A stretch of DNA of 64,000 nucleotides from Albidovulum sediminis (GTDB taxonomy: Bacteria; Pseudomonadota; Alphaproteobacteria; Rhodobacterales; Rhodobacteraceae), in the NCBI RefSeq assembly GCF_025380365.1, contig NZ_JAOCQF010000007.1:23808-87807 (forward strand). The letters run 5' to 3'. A program made the translations under genes and the position numbers. Below the pieces are notes generated by a model. That model was not told the DNA's origin, ran no database searches, and worked only from the letters and a program-made list of their open reading frames with translations. Of this stretch, positions 1 through 8,617 are shown in pieces; position 1 is the stretch's first letter; every line of letters begins with the position of its first letter.

Positions 1-1160
1 CCACGTTCTCCGTCTGTCAATGGGATGAAGCCAGTTTCGCTGCGCCAAGTGGCGAGCGCATTGAGATCATCTGCCGAAGCGATCTCCTGTTCCGGCAAGG
101 CGTCCTGGTCCTTAGGGTCGACCGGTCTGCCGTCGACACGGACTTCGTAGTGAAGGTTGGGGCCGCTCACGAGACCTGTCGCCCCGACCGCGCCAATCTC
201 GTCTCCAGCCTTGACACGCATCCCCTCGCGAACGCCTTCGGCAATTTCGGAAAGATGTGCATAGCGCGTGACGACCCCGCCGCCGTGATCGATGTCGATC
301 GTGGTGCCATAGCCACGGATCGTACCCGCAAAGGTCACCCGCCCGGCGCCAGTCGCCGAGACTTCGGTTCCCACGGGTGCCGCGTAATCAATCCCGGTAT
401 GCATGCGAACCCCACCCAACACGGGATGGTTCCGGCGCCCAAAGACGGACGACAGTCGTGCACCAAGGATGGGTGCCGCTGAACGCTGCACGGCTTCGCC
501 ATCTTCAAAGACGATGACCGGGCCGGCGGCTTCGGTCGCAACGAGTTCGAGGACGCGATCATTAAGCTCCAGCCGAGCGTAACTCAGGCGCGGCTCTCCC
601 GCGATGGTGCCATCGGGAAGCTGATCTTCCTGCCAGACCAACGCGAAGGTCTCTCCACCCTTGAGGTCGCGCCTGAAATCGACCTGGCCCGCAAGAAGTG
701 CAGTAAGGTCAACTGCGAAGCGTTCCGGTGCATTTCGCGCCATCAAGGCGTCGTAAAGGGTTCCGTCGAGGGTCAAGGTCTCCCGCCGGTCCGTCTCACG
801 AACCGGTGGGTCAAGCCGTCGTGCCGCGATCGGCCCGTCGAAGGTGAGAGCGATCTCTACACCATCTTCCACGAAGAGCGACAGGCGTGTCAGCGATGAT
901 GGATCTCCGGACGCCGCAGTCCATTCGACCCGGTGACCAGGTCGCAGGTCGGTCAGGTCATAGACTCCCGAAAGTGCCAATGCGGCTTCTGCCCGGATCG
1001 TCGAGGGGACTCCTGAGTGACCAAGGACACTGTCCAAGGTGTCACCGGGTTCGATTGTGGCTTCGAACGCCATGGGCAAATGCGCCGTCGGAGGATCGGC
1101 CACTGCCTGGAGTGGAGCGAATGACGCGAGAGCAAGGATCAGAAATGCGGGGCGGATCAT
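1..1160 (-). CDS. M23-family peptidoglycan peptidase (partial, C-terminus beyond window)
   Basis: The frame opens with a signal peptide (MIRPAFLILALASFAPLQA) and stays open to the left window edge. The C-terminal part carries the M23/LytM signature: a conserved block FGRRNHPVLGGVRMHTGID, then YAHLSE and GLVSGPNLHYEVR, which supply the zinc ligands of periplasmic endopeptidases that cut peptide cross-links in peptidoglycan. The middle portion resembles the long N-terminal region of periplasmic M23 proteins. It starts 16 bases after the second SCO gene and is probably the last member of the sco-pcuC-sco transcription unit. Its link to copper handling is positional only. Confidence 0.85.
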   Translation of the reverse strand, partial: MIRPAFLILALASFAPLQAVADPPTAHLPMAFEATIEPGDTLDSVLGHSGVPSTIRAEAALALSGVYDLTDLRPGHRVEWTAASGDPSSLTRLSLFVEDGVEIALTFDGPIAARRLDPPVRETDRRETLTLDGTLYDALMARNAPERFAVDLTALLAGQVDFRRDLKGGETFALVWQEDQLPDGTIAGEPRLSYARLELNDRVLELVATEAAGPVIVFEDGEAVQRSAAPILGARLSSVFGRRNHPVLGGVRMHTGIDYAAPVGTEVSATGAGRVTFAGTIRGYGTTIDIDHGGGVVTRYAHLSEIAEGVREGMRVKAGDEIGAVGATGLVSGPNLHYEVRVDGRPVDPKDQDALPEQEIASADDLNALATWRSETGFIPLTDGER

Positions 1161-1176
1161 CTGGCAGAATGACCTT

Positions 1177-1779
1177 TCAACTGAGGGTTCGGCGGATTTT
1201 GGGAACGGCGAAGCGCCGGTCCTCGTGAAAGTCGATGATGCTGGCGAAGCGCCCATCGGGGTGGAACAGGAACACACCGGCGGTGTGGTCCATCGTGTAG
1301 TGGCCGCCATCCTTGTCGACACGGCGATAGGTTACGCGGAAATCTGCGGCGGCCTGCGCGACCTCCTCGGCGGGACCCGTCAACCCGATGATACGCGGGT
1401 CGAAGTTGCTGACGTAGTCCGCAAGGACAGCGGGCGTGTCGCGTTCCGGATCGACCGAAATCAGCGCCACGATCAAACGGTTCGCGTCGGCTCCCAGATC
1501 CTCGAGCCAGAGCGATATGTCGCCCAATGTGGTCGGGCAGACGTCGGGGCACCAGGTGAAGCCGAAGAACACCATGACCGGGTGACCGGCCCAGTCTGTG
1601 GGTCGAACGGACTGATCCCGGTGGTCGGTCAATGCCCAGGACATCTCGCCGATGGGCAAGGGCAGGACCTCGCTGAGAGCTGGCCTATTGCGCGTGCGAT
1701 AAGCCCCGACGCCCAGCATGAAGGCGACGGCTCCGATGGCCCCTCCAGCGCCGAGGATTATTGCCCTGCGTCGGCGCAA
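1177..1779 (-). CDS. SCO1/SenC/PrrC copper-binding protein (second copy)
   Basis: A membrane-anchored thioredoxin-fold protein of 200 residues with one N-terminal transmembrane segment (about residues 7-26). The copper ligands of the family are present: CPDVCP (Cys77 and Cys81) and a distal His165 in TMDHTAG. SCO proteins deliver copper to the CuA centre of cytochrome c oxidase or act as periplasmic thiol reductants. The start is a TTG preceded by GGAGGG, inside the end of the PCu(A)C gene (22-base overlap), which implies translational coupling. It is paralogous to the SCO gene two positions upstream. Confidence 0.9.
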   Translation of the reverse strand: MRRRRAIILGAGGAIGAVAFMLGVGAYRTRNRPALSEVLPLPIGEMSWALTDHRDQSVRPTDWAGHPVMVFFGFTWCPDVCPTTLGDISLWLEDLGADANRLIVALISVDPERDTPAVLADYVSNFDPRIIGLTGPAEEVAQAAADFRVTYRRVDKDGGHYTMDHTAGVFLFHPDGRFASIIDFHEDRRFAVPKIRRTLS

Positions 1780-2231
1780 TCCGGACCCTCCGCGCGCAAC
1801 GAAAGGACATCGACATTCACCGTGACCTCTCCGGCCTTTTCAAAGGTGAGGGTGACCGGAAAGCTGTCGCCTTCCTTCAGGGCTGTCGTCAGACCCATCA
1901 GCATGCCGTGGTATCCGCCAGGCGAAAGCTGCACGCTCTGGCCGGCCGGCACAGGGATGGACATCGCATGCGGCATTGATGCGATGCCGTCCTGAACGAC
2001 AGTCTCATGCAGCATCGGCATACCAGCTGCAGGCGTCGCGATGCCAACCAGCGCGTCGTCGGTCGATCCGGTGTTCGTGATCTCCACATAGAAGACGCCG
2101 GGACGCCCCGCGCCGATGGTCGCCTTGGACCAGGCGTGCTCAACCGTCAGATCGCCGATGGCTACAGTCTCGCAGGCCATCGCGGCAGGTGCAGAGAGGG
2201 TCAGGGCTGCAGCAAGAAGAAAGTGATTCAT
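1758..2231 (-). CDS. Periplasmic copper chaperone PCu(A)C
   Basis: A 157-residue secreted protein with a signal peptide ending near ALTLSAPAAMA. It has the H-x(n)-M-x(n)-H-x-M copper-site pattern of the PCu(A)C family (DUF461): LHETVVQDGIASM, then GGYHGMLMGL. Family members bind Cu(I) in the periplasm and work with SCO proteins to metallate cytochrome oxidase. Lying between two SCO genes in one transcription unit fits that role. Extra cysteines occur near both termini (MACETV and GPDCADAG). Confidence 0.92.
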   Translation of the reverse strand: MNHFLLAAALTLSAPAAMACETVAIGDLTVEHAWSKATIGAGRPGVFYVEITNTGSTDDALVGIATPAAGMPMLHETVVQDGIASMPHAMSIPVPAGQSVQLSPGGYHGMLMGLTTALKEGDSFPVTLTFEKAGEVTVNVDVLSLRAEGPDCADAGQ

Positions 2232-2234
2232 GGG

Positions 2235-2828
2235 TCAAAGTCTCGATTGAAGGTCGGAAAGGATTTCGGCCGCCGGTGTGCCGTAGGTGAATTGACGCAG
2301 CCACGCGCCATCCGGGCCGATGAGATAGAGGCCGGGACTGTGCGCCATCGTGTACCCGTCTTGCGAAGCGGTATCGGCCTCCCGCTCATAGAAGATCTTG
2401 AAGCTTGCGGCCGCAGCCTGCGTTTCGGCCTCGCTGCCGGCCAAGCCGAGGATCGCTGGATGGAAGGCTTTGGTGTAATCAGCCAGCCCAAGCCGTCTGT
2501 CCCGTTCTGGATCGATCGAGATGAAAACTGGCTGCACCGATCCTGCGTCAGATCCAAGGTCATCCATGACTTGCGCGACTTCGGATAGCGTAGTCGGACA
2601 GACATCCGGGCAGCTTGTGAAGCCGAAGAACACCAATAGGAATTTTCCACGGAATTCGTCCGTCGTGCGGATGCGACCTTCGCTGTCAGCAAGCGCGAAG
2701 GCGGGCGTGAAGACAGAAGCTGCTGCTTGGGTGTCGTCCGTTGCCGGCCACCACCGCACCGCCGCGAAAGCGAGGACCGCCGCCGTCGCGGCGACCCAAA
2801 GTATGATCTGAAGAGAACGAAGACGCAT
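2235..2828 (-). CDS. SCO1/SenC/PrrC copper-binding protein (first copy)
   Basis: 197 residues from the chosen ATG (MRLRSLQIIL). A longer frame begins at 2876, but that start would lie upstream of the MerR-type -10 element at 2858-2863 and could not be on the transcript. There is one N-terminal membrane anchor, followed by a thioredoxin-like fold with CPDVCP (Cys73, Cys77) and a distal His in YTMAHSPGLY. It is first in the sco-pcuC-sco-M23 unit, 3 bases from the next gene, and probably supplies copper to oxidase CuA or protects periplasmic thiols. Confidence 0.9.
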   Translation of the reverse strand: MRLRSLQIILWVAATAAVLAFAAVRWWPATDDTQAAASVFTPAFALADSEGRIRTTDEFRGKFLLVFFGFTSCPDVCPTTLSEVAQVMDDLGSDAGSVQPVFISIDPERDRRLGLADYTKAFHPAILGLAGSEAETQAAAASFKIFYEREADTASQDGYTMAHSPGLYLIGPDGAWLRQFTYGTPAAEILSDLQSRL

Positions 2829-2857
2829 GAACAGTCCAGATGATGAGAACAGCGTGC

Positions 2858-2888
2858 GATCTAAAACCTCGAGCAACTAGAGGTTCAA
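2858..2888 (-). promoter_or_regulatory. MerR-family-type promoter/operator of the sco operon
   Basis: Read on the minus strand: -35 TTGAAC (2883-2888), a 19-bp spacer, -10 TAGATC (2858-2863). The spacer contains a dyad with core CTCTAGTTGCTCGAGG (whole palindrome 2865-2885). Over-long 19-bp spacing with a central palindrome is the hallmark of promoters activated by MerR-family metal sensors. The core closely resembles those before lnt and cadA in this window. Confidence 0.82.
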
Positions 2889-2915
2889 CCGACAAAAAGG
2901 TGAAGAGTGCAGCAC

Positions 2916-2931
2916 CGGCGAGGTTTCGCCG
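2916..2931 (-). terminator. Stem-loop after the 57-residue membrane protein gene
   Basis: A perfect 6-bp stem (CGGCGA/TCGCCG) with a 4-base loop begins right after the stop codon of the small membrane gene. On the minus strand the T-run comes only about 20 bases later, so termination is plausible but not assured. Confidence 0.35.
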
Positions 2932-2932
2932 A

Positions 2933-3106
2933 TCAGGCCGCCCCAAGAAATCTGGCGAGGGCAATGCCGAGGAGGGTGCCGAACAGCCCGAAAACGATGC
3001 CGAAGCCTGCGCCGTACTGCAGGCGGTCAAGTGTCTTGCCGCCGCGTTTTCGGGCGACGTAGTAGCCCCAAAGCAATCCGACGATCCCGAAAACTGGTCC
3101 GATCAT
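2933..3106 (-). CDS. Small two-helix membrane protein, function unknown
   Basis: 57 residues from ATG at 3106 (MIGPVFGIVG), chosen because it has a clear AGGAG ribosome site and its ATG overlaps the lnt stop as ATGA. Two hydrophobic segments (about residues 2-17 and 33-53) flank a basic loop (ARKRGGKTLDRLQYG), predicting a small inner-membrane hairpin. Coupling to lnt implies co-expression from the metal-type promoter upstream of lnt. No family is recognised. Confidence 0.7.
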   Translation of the reverse strand: MIGPVFGIVGLLWGYYVARKRGGKTLDRLQYGAGFGIVFGLFGTLLGIALARFLGAA

Positions 3107-4665
3107 GAAAACTCTCCTTTCAGGATACTCTTGTTCCGCCAACTCCAGAAGGCGAAGCCTCCCCAAAAGCAAAGGATAAGGAGGAGTACGGACCAGTCGC
3201 CAAGACGGGCGTAGAGCGTCGGTTGCAGGGGCCTCGGCAAGCGCATGTCGATTACGCCAGAAGTCTCGATGTCCAGCATCGCAAGTGTCTTTCCGTAGGC
3301 GTCTATCACTGCCGAGATGCCCGTATTTGCGGCCCGCACAAGAGGAAGTCCCTCCTCGATGGCCCGCATCCGAGCCGAGGCCAGATGTTGCTTTGGACCA
3401 ATGGACGCACCGAACCAGGCGTCATTGGTCGCGTTGAAAATCCAGTCCGGTCGGATGGCATCATCGACCACATGCCCGGGAAAGATGATCTCGTAGCAGA
3501 TCGCGATGCCCGCATAGGGATGTGGGCCAAATGCAAGGGTGCGGGGACCCGGACCGGGGAGGAAATCACCTAGAGATTCGACCAATCGCTGAAATGGCAG
3601 GACACTCCGCCACGGCACGTATTCGCCAAAGGGAACAAGGTGATGCTTTGCGTAGCGCGTCAGGACGGAACCGTCCGGCGCAATGGCGAGCACAGCGTTT
3701 CGGTACACCGTCCCGTCAGCGGTGACCTCCCGCTCAGGACTGCCAGCCAACAGGACGGCAGTGTTCGGCAAGAGCCACCCAAGCATGACGCGGGCCCCAG
3801 TGTCCTCGGCGAGAAACCCTGGCCATGCAGTTTCTGGCCAAAGCAGGATATCGTAGTCGCCGGGGTGTGCAGAAAGCGAGAGAAGTCGGAGAATGTTGGC
3901 CTTCCGGGATCCTTCGTCCCATTTGGCGCTTTGCGCGATGTTCGGTTGCACGACGCGGATTTTTGCGCCGCGCTCTGACGGGGGAACTGACAAAGCAAGG
4001 CGCGCAACGCCGAAACCGGCCACGGTGACCGCAATTGTGGTGGCGCTGGCGAAACGGATGACCTGCAACCTGCGAGCGGGCGCGCGGAAAGCCAGCCCGA
4101 CCAGTGCTGAACAAAGCACCAAGAGGAACCCCAGCCCATAGCTGCCGACCAGAGCGGCCACTTGTGCGATGGGCAACCAGTCGGCCAGCGTGTAGGCGGC
4201 AAGGTTCCAAGGAAACCCCGTCAGAACGTGCCCCCGGAGCCATTCAAGGCCGGTCCAGCTTGTCGCGAGCGAAAGAGCCAGCGGCAATCCGGCGCGCGCC
4301 ATTCGGGAGGCAAGGGCACAAGCCACAGCCGGAAACACTGCCAGCAGCGCCGCAAGACCGAGGACGGCAGGCAAGGCCAACCATCCGAACCGGTCCGCCT
4401 CGACCTGAAAACTTTCGGTGATCCAGAAAAGCCCGGGTATGAATTGGCCCAATCCAAACAGATATCCCAGTCGAAACGCGACAGGCCACGACGTGCCACG
4501 CAACATAATTACCAGCACTGCGAAGGCGATCAGCGCAAAGGGCAGGATCGAATATGGTGGCAAGGCCAAGACAAGTACGGCGCCAGCGGCCAGGGCCATG
4601 CCCAAGCTGGGCAGACCTTGAATCAGATTTCCGCCGTAACGGGGATGTGCGTCTGAAGTGATCAA
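3103..4665 (-). CDS. lnt: Apolipoprotein N-acyltransferase
   Basis: A 520-residue integral membrane enzyme with several N-terminal hydrophobic segments, followed by a nitrilase-like domain. The Glu-Lys-Cys catalytic triad can be placed: WPETAWPGF (Glu), KHHLVPFGEYVPW (Lys) and GIAICYEIIFPG (Cys). Lnt adds the third acyl chain to lipoproteins in the inner membrane. The longest start is a TTG at 4665; an ATG at codon 24 (4596, MALAAGAVL) is an alternative. It lies directly downstream of a MerR-type promoter, which is unusual, since lnt is normally a housekeeping gene. A chromosomal lnt probably exists elsewhere. Confidence 0.93.
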   Translation of the reverse strand: MITSDAHPRYGGNLIQGLPSLGMALAAGAVLVLALPPYSILPFALIAFAVLVIMLRGTSWPVAFRLGYLFGLGQFIPGLFWITESFQVEADRFGWLALPAVLGLAALLAVFPAVACALASRMARAGLPLALSLATSWTGLEWLRGHVLTGFPWNLAAYTLADWLPIAQVAALVGSYGLGFLLVLCSALVGLAFRAPARRLQVIRFASATTIAVTVAGFGVARLALSVPPSERGAKIRVVQPNIAQSAKWDEGSRKANILRLLSLSAHPGDYDILLWPETAWPGFLAEDTGARVMLGWLLPNTAVLLAGSPEREVTADGTVYRNAVLAIAPDGSVLTRYAKHHLVPFGEYVPWRSVLPFQRLVESLGDFLPGPGPRTLAFGPHPYAGIAICYEIIFPGHVVDDAIRPDWIFNATNDAWFGASIGPKQHLASARMRAIEEGLPLVRAANTGISAVIDAYGKTLAMLDIETSGVIDMRLPRPLQPTLYARLGDWSVLLLILCFWGGFAFWSWRNKSILKGEFS

Positions 4666-4695
4666 TCCTGCGAAAGCCCCCGTCTTTAGACGCGA

Positions 4696-4726
4696 GGGCT
4701 AATTGCTCTAGCTACTTGAGGTGCAA
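4696..4726 (-). promoter_or_regulatory. MerR-family-type promoter/operator of lnt
   Basis: On the minus strand: -35 TTGCAC (4721-4726), a 19-bp spacer with core CTCAAGTAGCTAGAG, and -10 TAGCCC (4696-4701). The spacing and core dyad match the sco and cadA promoters here, pointing to control by a MerR-type metal sensor. Confidence 0.72.
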
Positions 4727-4760
4727 GGTATGCGTTTCTGGATCACGGCAATGTCAAAGT

Positions 4761-4778
4761 GTCGACCTGTTGGTCGAC
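4761..4778. repeat. Perfect 7-bp inverted repeat between lnt and the L,D-transpeptidase
   Basis: GTCGACC, 4-base loop, GGTCGAC. It sits in the 265-bp gap between divergent genes, 150 bases before the L,D-transpeptidase start. It could be an operator or a leader hairpin. Nothing else is recognised in the gap besides the lnt promoter. Confidence 0.45.
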
Positions 4779-4930
4779 TTCGTGGGGCCGATCCGAAGCC
4801 TCGCAAGATGAACGGCGCAGAGCTTGTCGCGCTTTCGGCCCAAACCGTGCGCTGTTGACGGCTCTTTGATTTGTCCCGTCGGCAAGACGACGATACTGCC
4901 CATTCCGAAACGTAGGTGAAGGAGTGATCC

Positions 4931-5524
4931 ATGGCCGAAGAACGGATCGGGCGACGGGCTTTGTTGGGCGGAGCAGTCGGGATGGCAGGTCTTGCGGCCC
5001 TACCAGCCTTGGCGCAGGACGGCACGACCGAGTTTCAGGCTCCTGTATCCGGCAGCGTGCGGAACAACGTGTCCAGCTTCCGGATGCCTCAGTGGCGGGA
5101 CTATTTTGAGAATACTAAGGGCGGTGCGATTCTGGCGGACACCAAGTCACGCGCGCTGCATTATTGGTCAGAGGATCAGTCGATCTACCGGCTCTATCCC
5201 TCTTCAGTCCCTTTGTCCGAGGAACTGACACGGCTCGGGCGGACCGAAATTGTCCGCAAGGCCGTGAACCCACCGTGGCGTCCGACGGCTTCGATGTTGG
5301 AGCGCAACCCGGACTGGCCGAAGATGGTCGAAGGCGGATCCAAGGACAACCCGCTTGGTGTCCGCGGAATGTATCTGTCCTGGCCTGCCTATTTGATCCA
5401 CGGCACCCATGATACCCGGAAGATAGGTCGTAGATCATCGAACGGGTGCATCGGCCTCTACAATGAGCATGTCATTGAACTCTATGATTTGGCGCAGGTT
5501 GGCACTCAGGTGCTGCTGATCTAG
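4931..5524 (+). CDS. L,D-transpeptidase (YkuD domain), exported
   Basis: 197 residues. The N-terminus GRRALLGGAVGMAGLAALPA is a twin-arginine-like signal. The C-terminal YkuD motif is clear: HGTHDTRKIGRRSSNGCIGL, with the catalytic cysteine in SNGCIGL. Such enzymes form 3-3 cross-links in peptidoglycan or attach proteins to it. The start is supported by GAAGGAG 7 bases upstream. It is divergent from lnt and convergent with mntH. With the M23 peptidase it adds to the cell-wall genes in this metal island. Confidence 0.9.
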   Translation: MAEERIGRRALLGGAVGMAGLAALPALAQDGTTEFQAPVSGSVRNNVSSFRMPQWRDYFENTKGGAILADTKSRALHYWSEDQSIYRLYPSSVPLSEELTRLGRTEIVRKAVNPPWRPTASMLERNPDWPKMVEGGSKDNPLGVRGMYLSWPAYLIHGTHDTRKIGRRSSNGCIGLYNEHVIELYDLAQVGTQVLLI

Positions 5525-5618
5525 GTCTATGGCTTTCTGAACGCATCAGGCTGACGTCGCCCGAAAGCTGGGCGGAAGGCGGGCTGATGTTTGCTTGCTT
5601 TCGCTAGGTCAAGTGTCC

Positions 5619-6944
5619 TCAGCCCACTAGCACGGTCGACAACAGGTTCACGTTCAGCACGATGATCACGGCGGCGATCAGCCAGCAAAGGCCGGTCAGC
5701 CAGCGGGGGGCGACCAGTTCGCCCATCTTGGCGCGGCTGGCGGTGAACATCACCAAGGGCACGATGGCGAAGGGAAGCTGGAATGACAGCACGACCTGGC
5801 TCAGGATCAGCAGTTCGCCTACGCCGCCGCTGCCGTAGAGCAGAATCACGAAGATCGCCGGGATGATCGCAAGGCCCCGGGTGATCAGGCGTCGCGCCCA
5901 AGGGGCGATGCGCAGGTTGATGAAGCCTTCCATCACGATCTGTCCGGCCATTGTGGCGGTGACAGTGGAGTTCAGACCGGCGCACAAAAGCGCTACGCCG
6001 AACAGGACCGGCGCGAGCGACGAACCGAGCAAGGGCTCCAGCAACAGATGCGCCTTGTCAATTTCGGCTACGTCGTTTTGCCCCACCGTGTAGAAGGCAG
6101 CAGCGGCCAGGATCAGGATCGATGCATTGATCGTCAGCGCGAACATCAGGGCGATGGTGCTGTCCCAAGTAGCCAACCGCAGCGCCTCACGCTTTGCCGG
6201 CAGATCCAGTCCAAAGGCGCGGGTCTGAACGATGCCCGAATGCAGGTAAAGGTTATGCGGCATGACCGTCGCCCCTATGATGCCGAGCGCGAGGTAAAGC
6301 ATCGTCGGGTTGTTGAATATCTCGCGGCTTGGGGCAAAGCCTGCGATGACTTCGCCCCAGACCGGATCGGCCTGCGCGATCAGCACGACGAAACAGGCGG
6401 CGATCAGCGCCATCAGCGAGATGATCAGCGCCTCTATCCAGCGAAAGCCCTTGTTCTGCAGCCACAGGATCAAGAACACATCGGCGGCGGTGATAAAGAT
6501 GCCGATCTCCAGCGGAATCCCGAATAGCAGATTCAGGCCGATGGCGGTTCCGATAACCTCGGCCAGGTCGGTTGCGATGATCGCCAGTTCGGCAAAGATC
6601 CAGAGTGGTACAGACATCCATTTCGGAAAGGCATCGCGGCAGGCCTGCGCCAGATCGCGGCCCGAGGCTACCGCCAGCCGCGCGCAGAGAGACTGCAGCA
6701 GGATCGCCATGATGTTCGACAGAAGCGCGACGAACAAGAGCGTGTAACCGAACGCCGCGCCACCCGCGAGCGAGGTCGCCCAGTTGCCGGGGTCCATATA
6801 GCCCACCGCCACCAGGTAGCCGGGGCCTATGAAGGCGAGGAACCGGCGGAACCGGCTGGTGCCACCGTTTCCGACCGCGATGGTGCGGAAGACTTCGGAA
6901 AGGGAGGGGGTCTCGCTTTCCTGCCGCCAGGCATTGGTCGTCAT
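5619..6944 (-). CDS. mntH: NRAMP-family divalent metal (Mn/Fe) transporter
   Basis: About 441 residues from ATG at 6944 (MTTNAWRQ); a longer frame from 6992 would start beside the operator. It has the NRAMP metal-site motif DPGNW in TM1 and [10 protein letters not shown] in TM6, plus about 11 hydrophobic segments. MntH is a proton-coupled importer of Mn2+ (also Fe2+) in the inner membrane. It is divergent from mntR with a palindromic operator between them, the usual autoregulated pair. Confidence 0.94.
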   Translation of the reverse strand: MTTNAWRQESETPSLSEVFRTIAVGNGGTSRFRRFLAFIGPGYLVAVGYMDPGNWATSLAGGAAFGYTLLFVALLSNIMAILLQSLCARLAVASGRDLAQACRDAFPKWMSVPLWIFAELAIIATDLAEVIGTAIGLNLLFGIPLEIGIFITAADVFLILWLQNKGFRWIEALIISLMALIAACFVVLIAQADPVWGEVIAGFAPSREIFNNPTMLYLALGIIGATVMPHNLYLHSGIVQTRAFGLDLPAKREALRLATWDSTIALMFALTINASILILAAAAFYTVGQNDVAEIDKAHLLLEPLLGSSLAPVLFGVALLCAGLNSTVTATMAGQIVMEGFINLRIAPWARRLITRGLAIIPAIFVILLYGSGGVGELLILSQVVLSFQLPFAIVPLVMFTASRAKMGELVAPRWLTGLCWLIAAVIIVLNVNLLSTVLVG

Positions 6945-6997
6945 GGCTCTTGGCACTCCCGGCTTGACCACGATCCCTACAAGACGTGGCACATAAA

Positions 6998-7013
6998 GTT
7001 AGACAATGCTAAC
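6998..7013. promoter_or_regulatory. Candidate MntR operator between mntH and mntR
   Basis: Inverted repeat GTTAG, 6-base spacer, CTAAC (GTTAGACAATGCTAAC) in the mntH-mntR intergenic space, 54 bases upstream of the chosen mntH start. Its form and position fit a DtxR/MntR-family operator. Confidence 0.65.
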
Positions 7014-7064
7014 ATTCTGCCCCGCGCCTTTACTTGTCAATCCATCCCGTGCGACACTGCACGG

Positions 7065-7517
7065 ATGACAGAGTTAGATCCTGAAACCCATGCCACGTCG
7101 GATGACCGGCCCGCGGACCTGCGCGCCGGGGCGTTTCAAGGTGTGCGCGAAGCCCGGCGCAATGAACTGGCCGAGGACTACGTCGAACTGATCGCCGAAC
7201 TGATCCACGATCAGGGCGAGGCGCGCCCGGTGGACATCGCCGCCCGGCTTGGCGTGAAGGTGCCGACCGTGAGCAAGACCCTGGACCGTCTCGCGCGCGA
7301 GGGGCTGATCACCCGCGCGAAGTATCGGTCGGTCTTTCTGACAGACGCGGGCCGCGCGCTGGCCAAAGAATGCCGGCGTCGGCACGAGATCGTCTTGCGC
7401 TTTCTCATCAGCCTCGGCCTTGACCCCGAGACAGCGGAACGCGATGCGGAAGGCATCGAGCACCATGTCAGCGAGCGGACGCTGGCCCTGTTTTCGGCCT
7501 TCGCCAACCGGTCCTAA
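7065..7517 (+). CDS. mntR: DtxR-family manganese-dependent repressor
   Basis: 150 residues. A winged-helix DNA-binding domain (about residues 40-95, with RPVDIAARLGVKVPTVSKTLDRL as the HTH) is followed by a helical metal-binding/dimerisation region with Glu and His ligands (ECRRRHEIVLRFL and EGIEHHVSE). No SH3 domain is present, as in the short MntR group. It should repress the divergent mntH gene when Mn2+ is sufficient. It ends 6 bases from the convergent dsbA-like gene. Confidence 0.92.
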   Translation: MTELDPETHATSDDRPADLRAGAFQGVREARRNELAEDYVELIAELIHDQGEARPVDIAARLGVKVPTVSKTLDRLAREGLITRAKYRSVFLTDAGRALAKECRRRHEIVLRFLISLGLDPETAERDAEGIEHHVSERTLALFSAFANRS

Positions 7518-7523
7518 AGGCCG

Positions 7524-8183
7524 TCAGCTATTCTCGACCGCGAACCGCACATCGGCGATGAGGCTGTCGGCGCTGAAATTCTCCAGCCGTTTGCCATTAA
7601 GGAAGAAGGTTGGCGTTTGGCGGATAGCCAAGGCTTCCACGTCGGCCGCATCCTGATTCAGGATACCAGTGATTCCCGGGAAGAACTGGTCGGTCTCGGC
7701 CTTTTCGAGATCAAGGCCCGCAGCCCCGGCAATCTCCCATGCCACATCCATCTCAGGCGAGCCATGAACAGCCCAGCCAGGCTGCTGCTCAAGAAGTGCA
7801 TCGAGGACAGGCTCGAACTTGTCTTGCATCCGCGCAGCCTCGAGGATGCGCACAGCCTCGTCCGAGCCTTCGTGGAAAACGGTGTAGCGCAGCACGACGC
7901 GGACCTGCGTCGGGAACTGCCGCCGGATTTCCTGCACCACGGGGTGGTATGCACGGCAGGCCTCGCAGGAGGGATCGAAGAATTCAACCAGTGTGACGGG
8001 GGCATCGGCGGGGCCGAAGCTGGGGGAGTAGTCACGGATCAACAGTGCCTGATCCTCGGTTGGCGTGGCGGCGGCCGCCGCTTCTGCCTCGGTGTCGCGG
8101 CGCTGCTTCAGCACGAAGGCGCCACCCGCGAAAGCAGCAACACCAAGTGCGGAGGCTCCAAGGATAAGGGTGCGGCGGTTCAT
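7524..8183 (-). CDS. DsbA/thioredoxin-like periplasmic oxidoreductase
   Basis: 219 residues with an N-terminal NRRTLILGASALG signal (twin-arginine-like), then a DsbA fold. The active site is FDPSCEACRAYHP (CEAC), and the cis-proline loop is RQTPTFFLNGK. It would oxidise or isomerise periplasmic thiols. It overlaps the dsbB-like gene by 4 bases, so electrons probably pass to that partner. It is last in the cadA-icmt-lspA-dsbB-dsbA unit. CEAC differs from the classical CPHC, so redox tuning may differ. Confidence 0.9.
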   Translation of the reverse strand: MNRRTLILGASALGVAAFAGGAFVLKQRRDTEAEAAAAATPTEDQALLIRDYSPSFGPADAPVTLVEFFDPSCEACRAYHPVVQEIRRQFPTQVRVVLRYTVFHEGSDEAVRILEAARMQDKFEPVLDALLEQQPGWAVHGSPEMDVAWEIAGAAGLDLEKAETDQFFPGITGILNQDAADVEALAIRQTPTFFLNGKRLENFSADSLIADVRFAVENS

Positions 8184-8617
8184 GGGCGGTGTCCTTTCGG
8201 AAAGAGGAGGCAGGCAAGGATCGCCGCAAAGGCGACCGCTGAGAGATAGGGGATCGGCAGGCCAAGGATCATCTGCGCCTCACCGGTGCAGGATGGGCCA
8301 TTTTCAGTGCAGGGCACGATCGGCGCGGGCAGGATCCCTGCGTACAGGCCCGAATGCCATGCCGCAAGTGCGAGCCCGGCGAGGGTCAACGGCAAGCCGA
8401 AGGGGCGCGCCATCCCGTCGCCCCGCCAGAGCGACAGGCCAAGGATCGGCACCAAGGGGAACATGGCGATGCGTTGATACCAGCAGAGCGTGCAGGGCAT
8501 CTGGCCCAGCACCTCACCGATGAAGAGCGCGCCAAGCGTGGCCGCCAGCGCGATCAGGAAGGCCGCAGTCACGGCAAGGTCGTCGCGCGACAGGGTTTCT
8601 GGGTCAGCTTTGGTCAA
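8180..8617 (-). CDS. DsbB-family disulfide bond formation protein
   Basis: 145 residues with four hydrophobic segments. Both cysteine pairs of the DsbB/BdbC family are present: CTLCWYQR after TM1, and a periplasmic pair in PCTENGPSC. It re-oxidises the adjacent DsbA-like protein and passes electrons to quinone. It overlaps lspA by 14 bases and the dsbA-like gene by 4. The position in a metal-export operon suggests protection of envelope thiols from soft metals (inference). Confidence 0.92.
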   Translation of the reverse strand: MTKADPETLSRDDLAVTAAFLIALAATLGALFIGEVLGQMPCTLCWYQRIAMFPLVPILGLSLWRGDGMARPFGLPLTLAGLALAAWHSGLYAGILPAPIVPCTENGPSCTGEAQMILGLPIPYLSAVAFAAILACLLFPKGHRP

